A stretch of DNA of 64,000 bases from NCBI GenBank assembly GCA_041752235.1, contig JBGSHM010000007.1, positions 13,637 through 77,636 of the forward strand, given 5' to 3'. This stretch comes from SpSt-398 sp041752235 (lineage in GTDB: Bacteria > Bacteroidota > Bacteroidia > Chitinophagales > Chitinophagaceae). Below the pieces are notes generated by a model that was not told the origin of the DNA, made no database searches, and saw only the letters and a list, made by a program, of their open reading frames with translations. Made by a program: the position numbers and the translations under genes. Positions 7,907 through 16,969 of this stretch are shown here, piece by piece (position 1 is the first letter of the stretch; every line of letters starts with the position of its first letter).

Positions 7907-8905
7907 TTAGAATCTCGGCGCATAGGGATTTGAATAACGCTCCGTTTTTTTGGTAAATGAGATGGACATCTCAAAACCACCTCTGCCCAAGGAAGATGGT
8001 TTGAGTTTGGATACGTTGGCGTCATAACTGAAACTGATGGCATAGGGAGGGTATTCCAGTTTCAACACCGGGATCAACGCATCCTGCAACCGTATAAACG
8101 TCCCCAGGCTCAGCGTGTAATCCGGTTCATCCGGGTAGGGGCCTATTTTTAGGCCATACATCGCACCCAATATGGTTTGTTTAAAGCTGCCCTGATGATA
8201 ATGATCGCCTTGTATTTCTACAAAAGAGTATTCACCCACATTGAGTTTGAGTCCCCCGGAGAAGACCCATTTGGGGTTAAGCTGCACACGCTTGTTCCGG
8301 TAAAAGGAATTCCCCGGCCGGTTAAAATGATGATAGGCCAGGCCCAGGTATAAGTTGCTTTCCGGATCATCCTTGATCTGGGTATTGAAACTGATGCCTG
8401 TGCTTCCATCCAGATAAGCGTAGGTTGGATCTGTGATATTTTCATTTATCCCCATTCCTTCAAAGGTGCTATTGGTAGTAACCTTGGTCAGGTCAATACT
8501 ATGCTGTACCCATCCACCCATGAACCCGGCTGAGATATACATATTCCTTTCCACACTCAGCGATTTGTGAAAGTTGATCGCCGGATAAAACATGAGCTTG
8601 GTATAGGAAACCGATCCTGCACGGTCGAAATATGATTGGAGTCCCACGGTGAGATAATCATCTCCCTGACCTACCAGTAGTTTGTACTCTGCATTAAGTG
8701 AACCGGTGCGATAGGCTTTTGTCACACTGTTCCATTGATCGCGATAGACACCCTGGATACGGATATCGCCCTCAAACAATCCCGCCAGCGCAGGGTTCCG
8801 CAGCAAGGGAGATTGATAGAATTGGGACAAATGAATATCCTGCCCCTCCACAAAGAGGGTTGTTGCCACAAGGCAAACCAGTGATATCATTTTTCTCCAT
8901 CTCAT
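7907..8905 (-). CDS. PorP/SprF family type IX secretion membrane protein
   Basis: Outer-membrane beta-barrel protein of the PorP/SprF family, whose members help export or anchor T9SS type B cargo. A signal peptide (MISLVCLVATTLFVEGQ) is followed by HLSQFYQSPLLRNPALAGLFEGDIRIQGVYRDQW (quoted in parts: SQFYQSPLLRNPALAG and RIQGVYRDQW), the strongly conserved opening of the family, and then alternating beta strands to the C terminus (NPYAPRF). Length 332 is usual. It directly follows the giant PKD protein with a type B sorting domain, the standard pairing in Bacteroidota, so it most likely serves that protein. A start at the second Met (8890) is also possible. Confidence 0.9.
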   Translation of the reverse strand: MRWRKMISLVCLVATTLFVEGQDIHLSQFYQSPLLRNPALAGLFEGDIRIQGVYRDQWNSVTKAYRTGSLNAEYKLLVGQGDDYLTVGLQSYFDRAGSVSYTKLMFYPAINFHKSLSVERNMYISAGFMGGWVQHSIDLTKVTTNSTFEGMGINENITDPTYAYLDGSTGISFNTQIKDDPESNLYLGLAYHHFNRPGNSFYRNKRVQLNPKWVFSGGLKLNVGEYSFVEIQGDHYHQGSFKQTILGAMYGLKIGPYPDEPDYTLSLGTFIRLQDALIPVLKLEYPPYAISFSYDANVSKLKPSSLGRGGFEMSISFTKKTERYSNPYAPRF

Positions 8906-8922
8906 TTTTCAGTACATCTGTT

Positions 8923-8976
8923 TAATCCGTGAATTCCGTGAATTCCGTGAAATCTGTGTAATCCGTGTAATCCGTG
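8923..8976. repeat. Six tandem copies of a 9-bp word, consensus TAATCCGTG
   Basis: Six adjacent 9-mers (8923, 8932, 8941, 8950, 8959, 8968): TAATCCGTG, AATTCCGTG twice, AAATCTGTG, TAATCCGTG twice. They fill most of the 83-bp gap between the PKD gene and the PorP/SprF gene. A lone copy of the word occurs at about 28202 (GTAATCCGTG). There is no inverted arm here. Confidence 0.9.
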
Positions 8977-8988
8977 ATATCATTACAA

Positions 8989-11900
8989 TCACTTAATCAA
9001 GGTAACATTCCCATCCATCTTAATCAACTCCCCATTTTGGCAATACACTTCCAATTGGTAAATATAGACTCCCTCGCCGGCAGCTTGTCCTTTATAGAGA
9101 CCATCCCATCCTTCTGCACTGGCATTGGGGGCAAAATTATTTTTCTCAAACACCACTTCGCCCCATCGATTGAATATGCGTAGCACTTTTACCGTACCGA
9201 TGCCTGTTCCTCGTGGGAAAAAGACATCATTTCGTCCATCATTGTTGGGCGAAAAGGTATTGGGTAAAAACACATTGGCATTTTCACATTTCACTTTGAT
9301 CAGGATGGATCCTGTGCCTGCGCAGCCATTGCTATCCAAAAACTGAACATTGTAATTTGTGTTTGCTCCAGGACTTGCAAAGGGTTGCGGACAATCTATA
9401 CAATCCAGGGTGGCTGTGGGCGTCCAGGCATAGCTGGTCATATTCCCGGAATACAAGGCCGGAATTTGAATGGACTGTCCGGCATTGGTGGTTAATTCGG
9501 AAGGCATGGAAACCGTGGGCAATGGATGGATACGCAGGTTGCGTATAGCCGTATCCACACAACCACTGCTGTTGGTCACGGTTAATGTGGCAGTAGCAGT
9601 ACCCGGCGTTGAAAAAGTCTGGTTGCCGGGTGATTGACCATTGAAACTATTTCCGTTCGAGAAGACCCACTGCCAGTTTAGTTGCGAGGTGTCTGCAACT
9701 TGTAAGATGCCATTCAATACCAACGGGGAAAACACACAGGCAGCCGTATCGCCGCCTATAGCGATCTGTGGGCTGGCCACAACCCTGATCAGGCTGTCGA
9801 TGCGAAGGGTATCCGTACACCCTTGTTGGGTTTGTACCGCCAGTGAAACGGCATAGATTCCCGGTGAAGCATAGAAATGCGAAGGCGCTGTGGCGGTAGA
9901 ACTCCCGCCATCTCCAAAATCCCATTGGTATTGGGTGACCGGATCATTGGAGGTGGTACTATCAATGAATTGAACGGTACCGCTGTCGCAATACAAACCA
10001 TTCAAAATGCCAAAATTTGCTTCTGCCCCGGTGATATGGATCGTGTCCAGTCCGGATACAAGGATCAAACAACCTGTTTGGTCCTCAAGAATGAGTTTAG
10101 GTACAAAACTCCCAAACGTATTATATACATGTGTCAGGGTAGGGGTATTGGTGGCCAGTGTTTGGCCGTCACCAAAATCCCAGATATAGGTCAATGGTCC
10201 ATTGGTGGTTGCAATGAAATCCACCGATTGTGGTTTACAACCGGCAAATGGGGCATAGGCGATTCGGGTACCAATCGTATCGTAAAGCTGTACTGTTTTG
10301 AACAAGGTATCAAAACAGGTGCCGGCACTCTGAATGATCAGTCTTACCTGGTAGGTTCCAGGTGTAGAATAATAATGGGTGGGGTTTTGAACAGTGGACG
10401 TGGTCCCGTCTCCAAAATCCCAAGTTTGCGCATAGTAGTAGGTGGAATTGTTGGTAAACTTCACTTCAAAAGGCGAGCAGGAACTGATCGAATCCTCCAT
10501 TTGAAAATCTGCACGCGGCTCATCTACTGAAATATAGAGTGAGCGTACAAGTGAGTCGGCGCATCCGTACTGATCGGTCACGGTCAATTTTACCGTATAC
10601 TGCCCCGTATTGGCGTAACTATGTGGCGGTGCAGGAATGGCTTGAGTACTGGTATTGCCATCTCCAAAATCCCATAGATAGGTGATTCCATTTCCAATGG
10701 CATTTACATTAAAACGCACAGGTGAACCGGGACAGGTTTGGGGGGTGCTGGTTGAAAAGGTCACAGAAGGGTCGGATGTCGTGATGTAGGATAAACGGGT
10801 TACTGTATCGCGGCAACCCGATTGATCGGTTACGACCAACTGAACACTAAATGTTCCCGTATCAGCATAAATATGTTGAAAAGGCGGACCGGTAAATGTT
10901 TGAATAGTACCGTCTCCAAAATTCCATTGCCATTGGGTAATGGGATTGACTCCATCGGTGGTTGACTGATCCTGAAAATTGACCTGAAGTCCACGACATC
11001 CACCTGTTACCGTTGAAAGGAAAGCCGCAATTGGCCCGTTTACCCGGATAAAATTTGTTTTGATAACGGTATCGAGACAACCATTTACATCAGCAGTGAT
11101 CAACCGGATCGTGTAATTGCCCGCGCTTAAATAGGCATGATTCACGGTATCATTCCCCGTGAGGGTAGTGCCATCGCCCATGTTCCAGGTATAGGTGGAA
11201 ATATTGGCATTATTTGTATTGGTGGCATGAAACAAAGCCGTTACTTCTTTACAAATTGGATTGGGGATCGCCACGAGATCCGGGTTTTCATTCAACACCC
11301 TTACCGGTTGGCTGTAGGTATGTTGACAAGCCCCATAAGTAACAGTAAGGGAAACAGTATAGGTACCCAGACCTGGGAAACTATGGGAAGGGTTTTGCAG
11401 GGTGGAGGTTACCCCATCGCCAAAATCCCAGAGCCAGGTACTCGAGCTATCCGATCGGTCAGTGAAAATAAAATCGTTGCGCGAATCACAATCGATGGTA
11501 TAGGTAAAGAATGCTTGTGGCGCCCGAATGACCACATAATCGGTACGGATAAGCGAATCAGGGCAGCCGCTATTACGCGCAACCAATTTAATCGTATAAA
11601 CACCGGCTTGCGGATAGCTATATAGTGGATTAGGCTGGGTGGAAATATCTCCGTTGCCAAAATCCCATAAGAAGGCATCGGCGGGATTGGCCAATTCGGT
11701 GAATTGAACAGGCTGGTCAACACATGTTTCCAAGGGTGTGGCAGAAAAATTCACTGCAGGAGGGGTACCGGCTTTGACAGCACTTCCCAGCGTGAGTGTT
11801 TCGGTACATCCGGTGCTGGTGGTGATGGTGAGACTGACCGTGTAATTTCCCAATACAGTGTAGGTATGGGAAGGAGTGGCCAGCGTAGAAGTGCCTCCGT

Positions 11901-13335
11901 CTCCAAAGGTCCATAGATAGGAAGTAATCGCATCCACGGTTGTGATATTAGCGGAGAAATTCACCGCAAAAGGAATACAACCCTGTACAGGCAGATCTGG
12001 GAAGGAGATCACCGGTTTTAATACCTGGATATATTGAGATCGGGTAAGCGTATCGCTACACCCGGTGCCATTGGTTACAATAAGCGTGACCGTATAGGAG
12101 CCATAACTGGTATAGGTATGCGAAGGATTCTGTAAGGTCGAACTGTTACCATCTCCAAAATCCCAGGCCCAGGAAACAGCTCCGCCGGTAGAAATATCCT
12201 GAAAATTCACGGTGAGGGGTGGTTGGCAACTAGCTGTTATTGGTGCCGTAAAATTAGCTACAGGAAATGGAACCACGGTAATATCCTTGGTGATCGAATC
12301 CTGGCAATTGGGAAAATTGTTTATCAGTTTTACTGTGTAAGTACCTGCCGCCGCATAGGCTTTGGTGGGGCTTTGGGCAGTGGATGTACCTCCGTCGCCA
12401 AAATCCCATACCGACCCCTGGGGTACGGGATTAGAAATATTCAAAAATTGAACTGATTCATTGATGCAAATGCTATCCGCCACTGAGAAATCTGTCGAAA
12501 TATTGTCGATCACCACCGCGGACCCACGGAAAAAACTATCAATACAACCCAGGCTGCTGGTAGCAATCAATAACACATCATAGTTCCCAGGGTTGGTATA
12601 GGTATGTACCGGGTTGGTTTGGGTAGAAACATTGCCATCTCCAAAACTCCAGGAATAGGTCAATACACCGGGGCCGGTAGACAGATTATTAAAACTAATG
12701 TCTACCGGTGGTTGACACACATTGGGACTGGAATTGGTGAAATTGGCATCTACTCCTGGGCTGACCTGTATGTATTGTGGTTTATTGAGTGTACGACTAC
12801 AGCCCTTATCATTGGTGACACGCAGGGTGACCGAATAATTTCCGGTGAGGTTATAGGTATGGGAGGGATTCTGTTGGGTAGATACGGCCCCATCCCCAAA
12901 ACTCCAGTCCCAACTCAGGTTTGTATTCCCCGCACCAGGCTGTGATTGATCTGTGAATTGGGTTCTCAACGGATAACACCCCACAGAATCAACACCGATA
13001 AATTGTACACTTGGTGCCTCATATACGGTAATATAGGCTGTGCGGGTAAGGGTATTAAATCCGGCTGCATTAGTAGCTGTGAGCACGACCGTATAAGTTC
13101 CGGGGTTAAAGAAAGTCGTGGTGGGGTTTTGTGCGGAGGAAGTAGCTCCGGTACCAAAATCCCATGCCCAACTGGTTGGGGTATTGGTTGACAGGTCAGT
13201 AAAGTTGACTACCAGAGGCGAACAACCCGATAGAGGGGTGGCCGTGAAATTGGCCAATGGCGCCTGTGCCTTTGCCTGGGCATGGAAGAGAAGGATAAAT
13301 ATTCCCCAGATCCAGTATTGTCTTTTCAGTCCCAA
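8989..13335 (-). CDS. Giant secreted protein with 15 PKD repeats and T9SS type B (gliding-motility) C-terminal domain
   Basis: Surface protein of 1,448 residues. A signal peptide (ending AQAKAQA) is followed by about 15 PKD domains of roughly 85-90 residues, each with a WDFGDG-like core (for example WAWDFGDGNSSTLQNPSHTY near residue 390), and by the CHU_C/gliding-motility C-terminal domain: LPNTFSPNNDGRNDVF, then IFNRWGEVVFEK and GVYIYQLEVYCQNGE. That domain is a T9SS type B signal. PKD arrays make extended stalks for adhesion or polymer binding; there is no catalytic domain. The start is TTG 13335, since ATG codons upstream are out of frame. It pairs with the PorP/SprF gene downstream. The repeated coding sequence is prone to recombination, so repeat number may vary between strains. 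Confidence 0.9.
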   Translation of the reverse strand: MGLKRQYWIWGIFILLFHAQAKAQAPLANFTATPLSGCSPLVVNFTDLSTNTPTSWAWDFGTGATSSAQNPTTTFFNPGTYTVVLTATNAAGFNTLTRTAYITVYEAPSVQFIGVDSVGCYPLRTQFTDQSQPGAGNTNLSWDWSFGDGAVSTQQNPSHTYNLTGNYSVTLRVTNDKGCSRTLNKPQYIQVSPGVDANFTNSSPNVCQPPVDISFNNLSTGPGVLTYSWSFGDGNVSTQTNPVHTYTNPGNYDVLLIATSSLGCIDSFFRGSAVVIDNISTDFSVADSICINESVQFLNISNPVPQGSVWDFGDGGTSTAQSPTKAYAAAGTYTVKLINNFPNCQDSITKDITVVPFPVANFTAPITASCQPPLTVNFQDISTGGAVSWAWDFGDGNSSTLQNPSHTYTSYGSYTVTLIVTNGTGCSDTLTRSQYIQVLKPVISFPDLPVQGCIPFAVNFSANITTVDAITSYLWTFGDGGTSTLATPSHTYTVLGNYTVSLTITTSTGCTETLTLGSAVKAGTPPAVNFSATPLETCVDQPVQFTELANPADAFLWDFGNGDISTQPNPLYSYPQAGVYTIKLVARNSGCPDSLIRTDYVVIRAPQAFFTYTIDCDSRNDFIFTDRSDSSSTWLWDFGDGVTSTLQNPSHSFPGLGTYTVSLTVTYGACQHTYSQPVRVLNENPDLVAIPNPICKEVTALFHATNTNNANISTYTWNMGDGTTLTGNDTVNHAYLSAGNYTIRLITADVNGCLDTVIKTNFIRVNGPIAAFLSTVTGGCRGLQVNFQDQSTTDGVNPITQWQWNFGDGTIQTFTGPPFQHIYADTGTFSVQLVVTDQSGCRDTVTRLSYITTSDPSVTFSTSTPQTCPGSPVRFNVNAIGNGITYLWDFGDGNTSTQAIPAPPHSYANTGQYTVKLTVTDQYGCADSLVRSLYISVDEPRADFQMEDSISSCSPFEVKFTNNSTYYYAQTWDFGDGTTSTVQNPTHYYSTPGTYQVRLIIQSAGTCFDTLFKTVQLYDTIGTRIAYAPFAGCKPQSVDFIATTNGPLTYIWDFGDGQTLATNTPTLTHVYNTFGSFVPKLILEDQTGCLILVSGLDTIHITGAEANFGILNGLYCDSGTVQFIDSTTSNDPVTQYQWDFGDGGSSTATAPSHFYASPGIYAVSLAVQTQQGCTDTLRIDSLIRVVASPQIAIGGDTAACVFSPLVLNGILQVADTSQLNWQWVFSNGNSFNGQSPGNQTFSTPGTATATLTVTNSSGCVDTAIRNLRIHPLPTVSMPSELTTNAGQSIQIPALYSGNMTSYAWTPTATLDCIDCPQPFASPGANTNYNVQFLDSNGCAGTGSILIKVKCENANVFLPNTFSPNNDGRNDVFFPRGTGIGTVKVLRIFNRWGEVVFEKNNFAPNASAEGWDGLYKGQAAGEGVYIYQLEVYCQNGELIKMDGNVTLIK

Positions 13336-13367
13336 GTTATTGAAAGAGTCATTGTTTTCATACTAAA

Positions 13368-13413
13368 AGCTAAAGGCTAACAGCTAATAGCTATTAGCTG
13401 TTAGCCTTTAGCT
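13368..13413. repeat. 46-bp perfect palindrome, core AGCTAATAGCTATTAGCT
   Basis: Arms 13368-13390 and 13391-13413 are exact reverse complements with no spacer. The arm is built from the words AGCTAA, AGGCTAA, CAGCTAATAG. It lies between the PKD gene start and the 3' end of the small lipoprotein gene. Confidence 0.95.
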
Positions 13414-13423
13414 CTTAATTCAA

Positions 13424-13834
13424 TTATTGTTTATCAAGCCGCAGTGTCTTCGTCTGCCCACCCGCATTATTATTCGCTTCCACAAAGGTCCAACCATTGT
13501 CCGTCACGGTCCATACCCCGGTCAATAAACCTACGGGGTCAGTAGCGCTTGTAAAGGTGGCGGTGATGGTTTGATTACTGGTATTTCCCTCCCAGGTGCC
13601 TGTGGTTTCTACACTGCCATTTTTAATGGCATCCACGGTCCGGTTGGCATAAAATTGAAACTTATAGGGGGAGAAGTCACTGGTCTTGTTCGTACTATTA
13701 TGAACAAATTGGGTGACCACCCATTGTCCATTGGTCATGGCCAGTACGATAAGGTCTTCCGGCACATCTTCCGGATCCCTCTTGCACCCGGATAGGAGGA
13801 GCAGGAAGGAGGAGCAAAGCAAGAGTATCTTCAT
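13424..13834 (-). CDS. Small lipoprotein, lipocalin-like fold suspected
   Basis: Exported lipoprotein of 136 residues: the signal peptide MKILLLCSSFLLLLSGC ends in a clear lipobox (LLSGC, acylated Cys 17). The mature part has the pattern GQWVVTQFVHN, YKFQFYANRTVDA, TGTWEGN, TITATFTS, WTVTDNGWTFVEAN, a series of short beta strands resembling lipocalin-like or META-type stress lipoproteins, but I cannot assign a family with certainty. It stands alone between two 46-bp perfect palindromes (13368-13413 and 13901-13946) that share a core, which makes the gene look like a bounded cassette. Confidence 0.75.
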   Translation of the reverse strand: MKILLLCSSFLLLLSGCKRDPEDVPEDLIVLAMTNGQWVVTQFVHNSTNKTSDFSPYKFQFYANRTVDAIKNGSVETTGTWEGNTSNQTITATFTSATDPVGLLTGVWTVTDNGWTFVEANNNAGGQTKTLRLDKQ

Positions 13835-13900
13835 AAGGATGATTTAGCCCGACAAATTACGATTTTTTCGGATAGCTGGTAAATGGGGGCTAAAGGCAGA

Positions 13901-13946
13901 GGCAAAGGGCTAAAAGCTAATAGCTATTAGCTTTTAGCCCTTTGCC
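13901..13946. repeat. Second 46-bp perfect palindrome with the same core
   Basis: Arms 13901-13923 and 13924-13946 are exact reverse complements without spacer. The central AGCTAATAGCTATTAGCT is shared with 13368-13413, the flanking words differ (GGCAAAGGGCTAAA). It is followed at 13951-13985 by a single AT-word arm (TAATTAATAATTAATAATCA). Confidence 0.95.
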
Positions 13947-13987
13947 GAGCTTATAATTAATAATTAATAATCAGTAATCAACAATCT

Positions 13988-14608
13988 TCACTTGGGAAAA
14001 CCTGGAGCTGCTTTTACTTCTTCCATCTGGGCCACATGTCGATTCGTATGACCAGAAATAAAGAGAAGGAGTTGGTAGGCGTCGATGGCACCAAGCGGTG
14101 TATCCGTGACATGGTCACGCAGGGTTTCCGTGGTGGTGCGGGCGTATTGGACATGTTCGTTACGGGCTTGTTTGAATTCATCCAGGGCCTGTTGGGTGCT
14201 GGTCCACTTCGCATTTTTTGGTTCAAAAGGCTCCATGGTTTTCACCTTACGCTCACGGCTTTCTACCATCTGAAATACCTGCTCATCCGAGACCTTGATC
14301 TCCGTTCTTTTCCCGGGGTTTGCCGGACTTTTTACCAATCCTTCAAACCAGGTCCACAGATTATTTTCTGAAAGGGTGATATGATAAACGCATTCTTTGA
14401 TGGACCAGGCATCTGGGCTGGGTTTGAAATTGAGTTGTTCCTCGGAAAGCCCTTTGGTGGCTTTCATGACCCTGGCCCGGGAATCTTTAAAGTAGTTGAT
14501 GGCGATCTTTCTTTCTGCTTTGGAAAGGGTGTCATTTCCCGGAGTGCCTGCAATACCGGAAACAACAAGGGCAGCGAGTAGCATATAGCCCCATTTTCTT
14601 TTTCGCAT
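13988..14608 (-). CDS. Exported DinB-like four-helix metal-binding protein
   Basis: DinB superfamily protein of 206 residues with a predicted signal peptide (MRKRKWGYMLLAALVVSGIAG). The fold is a four-helix bundle that binds a divalent metal through three histidines; candidates here are the His in ECVYHITLSE and the two in SGHTNRHVAQM, which is the standard arrangement. Superfamily members act as thiol-dependent transferases or have no known activity. Most are cytosolic, so the signal peptide is notable. The gene is monocistronic, minus strand, next to the palindrome region. Confidence 0.8.
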   Translation of the reverse strand: MRKRKWGYMLLAALVVSGIAGTPGNDTLSKAERKIAINYFKDSRARVMKATKGLSEEQLNFKPSPDAWSIKECVYHITLSENNLWTWFEGLVKSPANPGKRTEIKVSDEQVFQMVESRERKVKTMEPFEPKNAKWTSTQQALDEFKQARNEHVQYARTTTETLRDHVTDTPLGAIDAYQLLLFISGHTNRHVAQMEEVKAAPGFPK

Positions 14609-14683
14609 GGCAGCTGGATTTTAGGTGAATGTAAATTTTAAGTTGGCTTGGAAAAGGTACGAATTTCGGGGAATCCGCAGAAA

Positions 14684-15664
14684 TCATTGTTTAAGCGGTC
14701 TTTTCTTCACCATTCCCCCTCTGGTATCCTTGATGGCCTGCATGACCACAAAGGCATTTGGGTCGATCTTTTCGATCTCCAGGGTGAGTTTACTGATCTC
14801 TAAACGGGTGATCACGGTGAAAAGGATATGGGGACTGTCCACGCTCTCTCCCCGTTTGCCATAACCCTTCCGGCCGGCATAGATCGTCAATCCGCGGTTC
14901 ATCTTGTTCCGAATCATGTCGGCTATCTCATCACTATGCGGGGAAATGATCGTTACCCCGGTGAATTCTTCAATCCCTTCCAGGATAAAATCAACCGTCT
15001 TGGAAGCCGCCATATAGGTTAGAATCGCATAGAGCGCGATCTCCCACGAAAGGATATAGGCCGCTACGCCAAATATGATAATATTAAAAATGAGGATGAA
15101 ATCACCCACACTCAACCCTCTTTTCCGGCTTAAAAAGATTGCCAGCACTTCCGTTCCATCGATCACGCCACCTCCCCGAATCGTTAAACCAATTCCAGCA
15201 CCCAGGAAAAAACCGCCAAATACAGCGACAAGAAGTTTGTCGCGGGTCATGACCTCGAATGGAAAGAACGCGATCACGATCGCCAGGGCAATAATGGCTA
15301 AAATGCTTTTTATGCTAAAGGCCAATCCTACCTGATAACGAGCCAGCAAAATAAAGGGAAGATTAATGACAATAACAAGGATCGCTAACGGGATATCGGT
15401 TTGGTTATTGACCAGCAAGGATATCCCCATCACACCCCCATCAATAAATTCATTGGGGATCAAGAAACCCATTAACCCAAACCCCGCGGAGAATACGCCC
15501 AAAAACATCAGGATTAATCCCTTGATCGTATTCCGTAAGCTTTTTCTTAATCGCCAGGCCCCTTTGGCCAATTCATATCGTGACAAACCTTCGGTATCTG
15601 ATTTACCTAGGCTCTTCTTTATTTCATGAAGGATGATCTGATGAAATCTTGGGTCGAGGCTCAT
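14684..15664 (-). CDS. YitT family membrane protein (DUF161 plus DUF2179)
   Basis: Inner-membrane protein with five to six predicted transmembrane helices between about residues 45 and 215 (for example LILMFLGVFSAGFGLMGFLI and FLGAGIGLTIRGGGVIDGTE) and a soluble C-terminal DUF2179 domain (about 235-320, GRKGYGKRGESVDSPHILF). The family is widespread with no proven transport substrate. The start is set at ATG 15664 (MSLDPRFHQ); the frame runs on to 15781, but that upstream part is translated from the intergenic repeat (it reads TIHHSLFT), so it is very probably not coding. Confidence 0.85.
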   Translation of the reverse strand: MSLDPRFHQIILHEIKKSLGKSDTEGLSRYELAKGAWRLRKSLRNTIKGLILMFLGVFSAGFGLMGFLIPNEFIDGGVMGISLLVNNQTDIPLAILVIVINLPFILLARYQVGLAFSIKSILAIIALAIVIAFFPFEVMTRDKLLVAVFGGFFLGAGIGLTIRGGGVIDGTEVLAIFLSRKRGLSVGDFILIFNIIIFGVAAYILSWEIALYAILTYMAASKTVDFILEGIEEFTGVTIISPHSDEIADMIRNKMNRGLTIYAGRKGYGKRGESVDSPHILFTVITRLEISKLTLEIEKIDPNAFVVMQAIKDTRGGMVKKRPLKQ

Positions 15665-15710
15665 TGGTTTAAAGATAGGGAAATGTGGGGAGAAGCTGCG
15701 CATAGTGAAT

Positions 15711-15786
15711 AGTGAATGGTGAATGGTGAATAAAAGTTTTGGGTTAGAAGTTTTTAGTTTTCTAAATTCACCATTCACCATTCACC
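15711..15786. repeat. GGTGAAT word inverted repeat between divergent genes
   Basis: Left arm 15711-15731 consists of tandem GGTGAAT/AGTGAAT words; the right arm 15766-15786 is its reverse complement over 20 bp, with further copies running to 15794. Spacer 34 nt. It separates the divergent yitT-like and Nif3-like genes and would include their control regions. Confidence 0.85.
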
Positions 15787-15821
15787 ATTCACTATTGACC
15801 ATACACTACTCACTTCATCCA

Positions 15822-16919
15822 ATGACCATCCTCCACATCACCTCCCATCTCGAATCACTCGCGCCACTAAGTTTACAGGAAGAATACGACAATGCTGGTT
15901 TGCTAACGGGACAGAAAGACGAGGAATGTACCGGTGTGATTTGCGCATTGGATGTTACAGAAGATGTGTTGGATGAAGCGATTCAAAAAAAATGTAATCT
16001 GATCGTCGCGCATCATCCGGTCATATTTAAAGGGTTGAAAAAATTAAATGGGAATGATTTGGTGGAAAGAGTGATCATTAAAGCGATCCGTCATGGTATC
16101 GCGATTTATGCCATCCATACAAATTTGGATAATGTTGAAAATGGTGTGAATGGACGTATCGCAGAACGTCTTGGCCTTTTACAAACAAAAGTGCTGGCGC
16201 CTCAATCAGGATCACTACGTAAACTTTTTACTTTTGTTCCCCACGCTCAAGCTGACCAGGTTCGGCAAGCGCTTTTTGAAGCCGGGGGAGGCGATATTGG
16301 CCATTATTCATCCTGTAGTTTCAATACCGAAGGAACAGGTACGTTTTTAGGTGCGGAGGGAACGAATCCATTTGTTGGCGAGCCAGGTAAACTTCACCGG
16401 GAGCCTGAAACCCGTATCGAAATGGTTTTTCCTGCCTGGTTGGAGGGTCGTATTCTGGATACCCTCCGCAGCAACCACCCCTACGAAGAAGTAGCTTTTG
16501 ATATCGTTCCCCTTTCCAATCCCCAGCCGGGTGTTGGCTCCGGTATGGTGGGCAACTTGCCAGCGCCTTTATCCGAAACAGATTTTCTCCGGCTTTTAAA
16601 GGAGAAATTTGGTACCCCGGTCATTCGTCACACGGCATTAACCGGGAGATCCATTTCCCGGGTAGCGATTTGCGGGGGCGCAGGTAGTTTCCTGATTCCC
16701 AAAGCATTATCTTCTGCTGCACAGGCTTTTGTGACCGCCGATCTTAAATACCACGAGTTTTTTTCAGCCGATGGGAACCTGCTCCTGGCCGATATTGGTC
16801 ATTTTGAAAGTGAGCAGTACACCATTGATCTTCTGGCCGAAGGATTGCAGAAAAAATTTCCTACCTTTGCCGTCCTGAAAACGGAGGTGAAAACCAATCC
16901 CGTGCACTATTTTCAGTGA
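15822..16919 (+). CDS. Nif3-like dinuclear metal center protein (YqfO type)
   Basis: Nif3/YqfO family protein, a hexameric dinuclear metal protein often annotated as GTP cyclohydrolase I type 2-like; physiological role unsettled. 365 residues. Metal ligands are visible in VAHHPVIFKGLKKLNG (H64, H65), AIHTNLDN near residue 103 and GHFESEQY near residue 327, with the PII/CutA-like insert domain at about 130-235 that marks the long YqfO form. The start is ATG 15822 (MTILHITSHL); the open frame continues upstream through the word repeat, which is not credible coding sequence. It is followed after 50 nt by the zinc-ribbon gene, the usual Bacteroidota neighbour. Confidence 0.92.
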   Translation: MTILHITSHLESLAPLSLQEEYDNAGLLTGQKDEECTGVICALDVTEDVLDEAIQKKCNLIVAHHPVIFKGLKKLNGNDLVERVIIKAIRHGIAIYAIHTNLDNVENGVNGRIAERLGLLQTKVLAPQSGSLRKLFTFVPHAQADQVRQALFEAGGGDIGHYSSCSFNTEGTGTFLGAEGTNPFVGEPGKLHREPETRIEMVFPAWLEGRILDTLRSNHPYEEVAFDIVPLSNPQPGVGSGMVGNLPAPLSETDFLRLLKEKFGTPVIRHTALTGRSISRVAICGGAGSFLIPKALSSAAQAFVTADLKYHEFFSADGNLLLADIGHFESEQYTIDLLAEGLQKKFPTFAVLKTEVKTNPVHYFQ

Positions 16920-16969
16920 ATGGGAAAGCCGGAAAGCTGATTCATCCTCCTTCAAACTTCAAACCTGAT

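Noticed and set aside
8923..8976. CRISPR array
   Set aside because: Nine-base contiguous words without spacers; no cas genes in the window.
9877..10530. Open frames opposite the PKD array, with repeated motifs
   Set aside because: The repetition follows from the PKD repeats on the coding strand.
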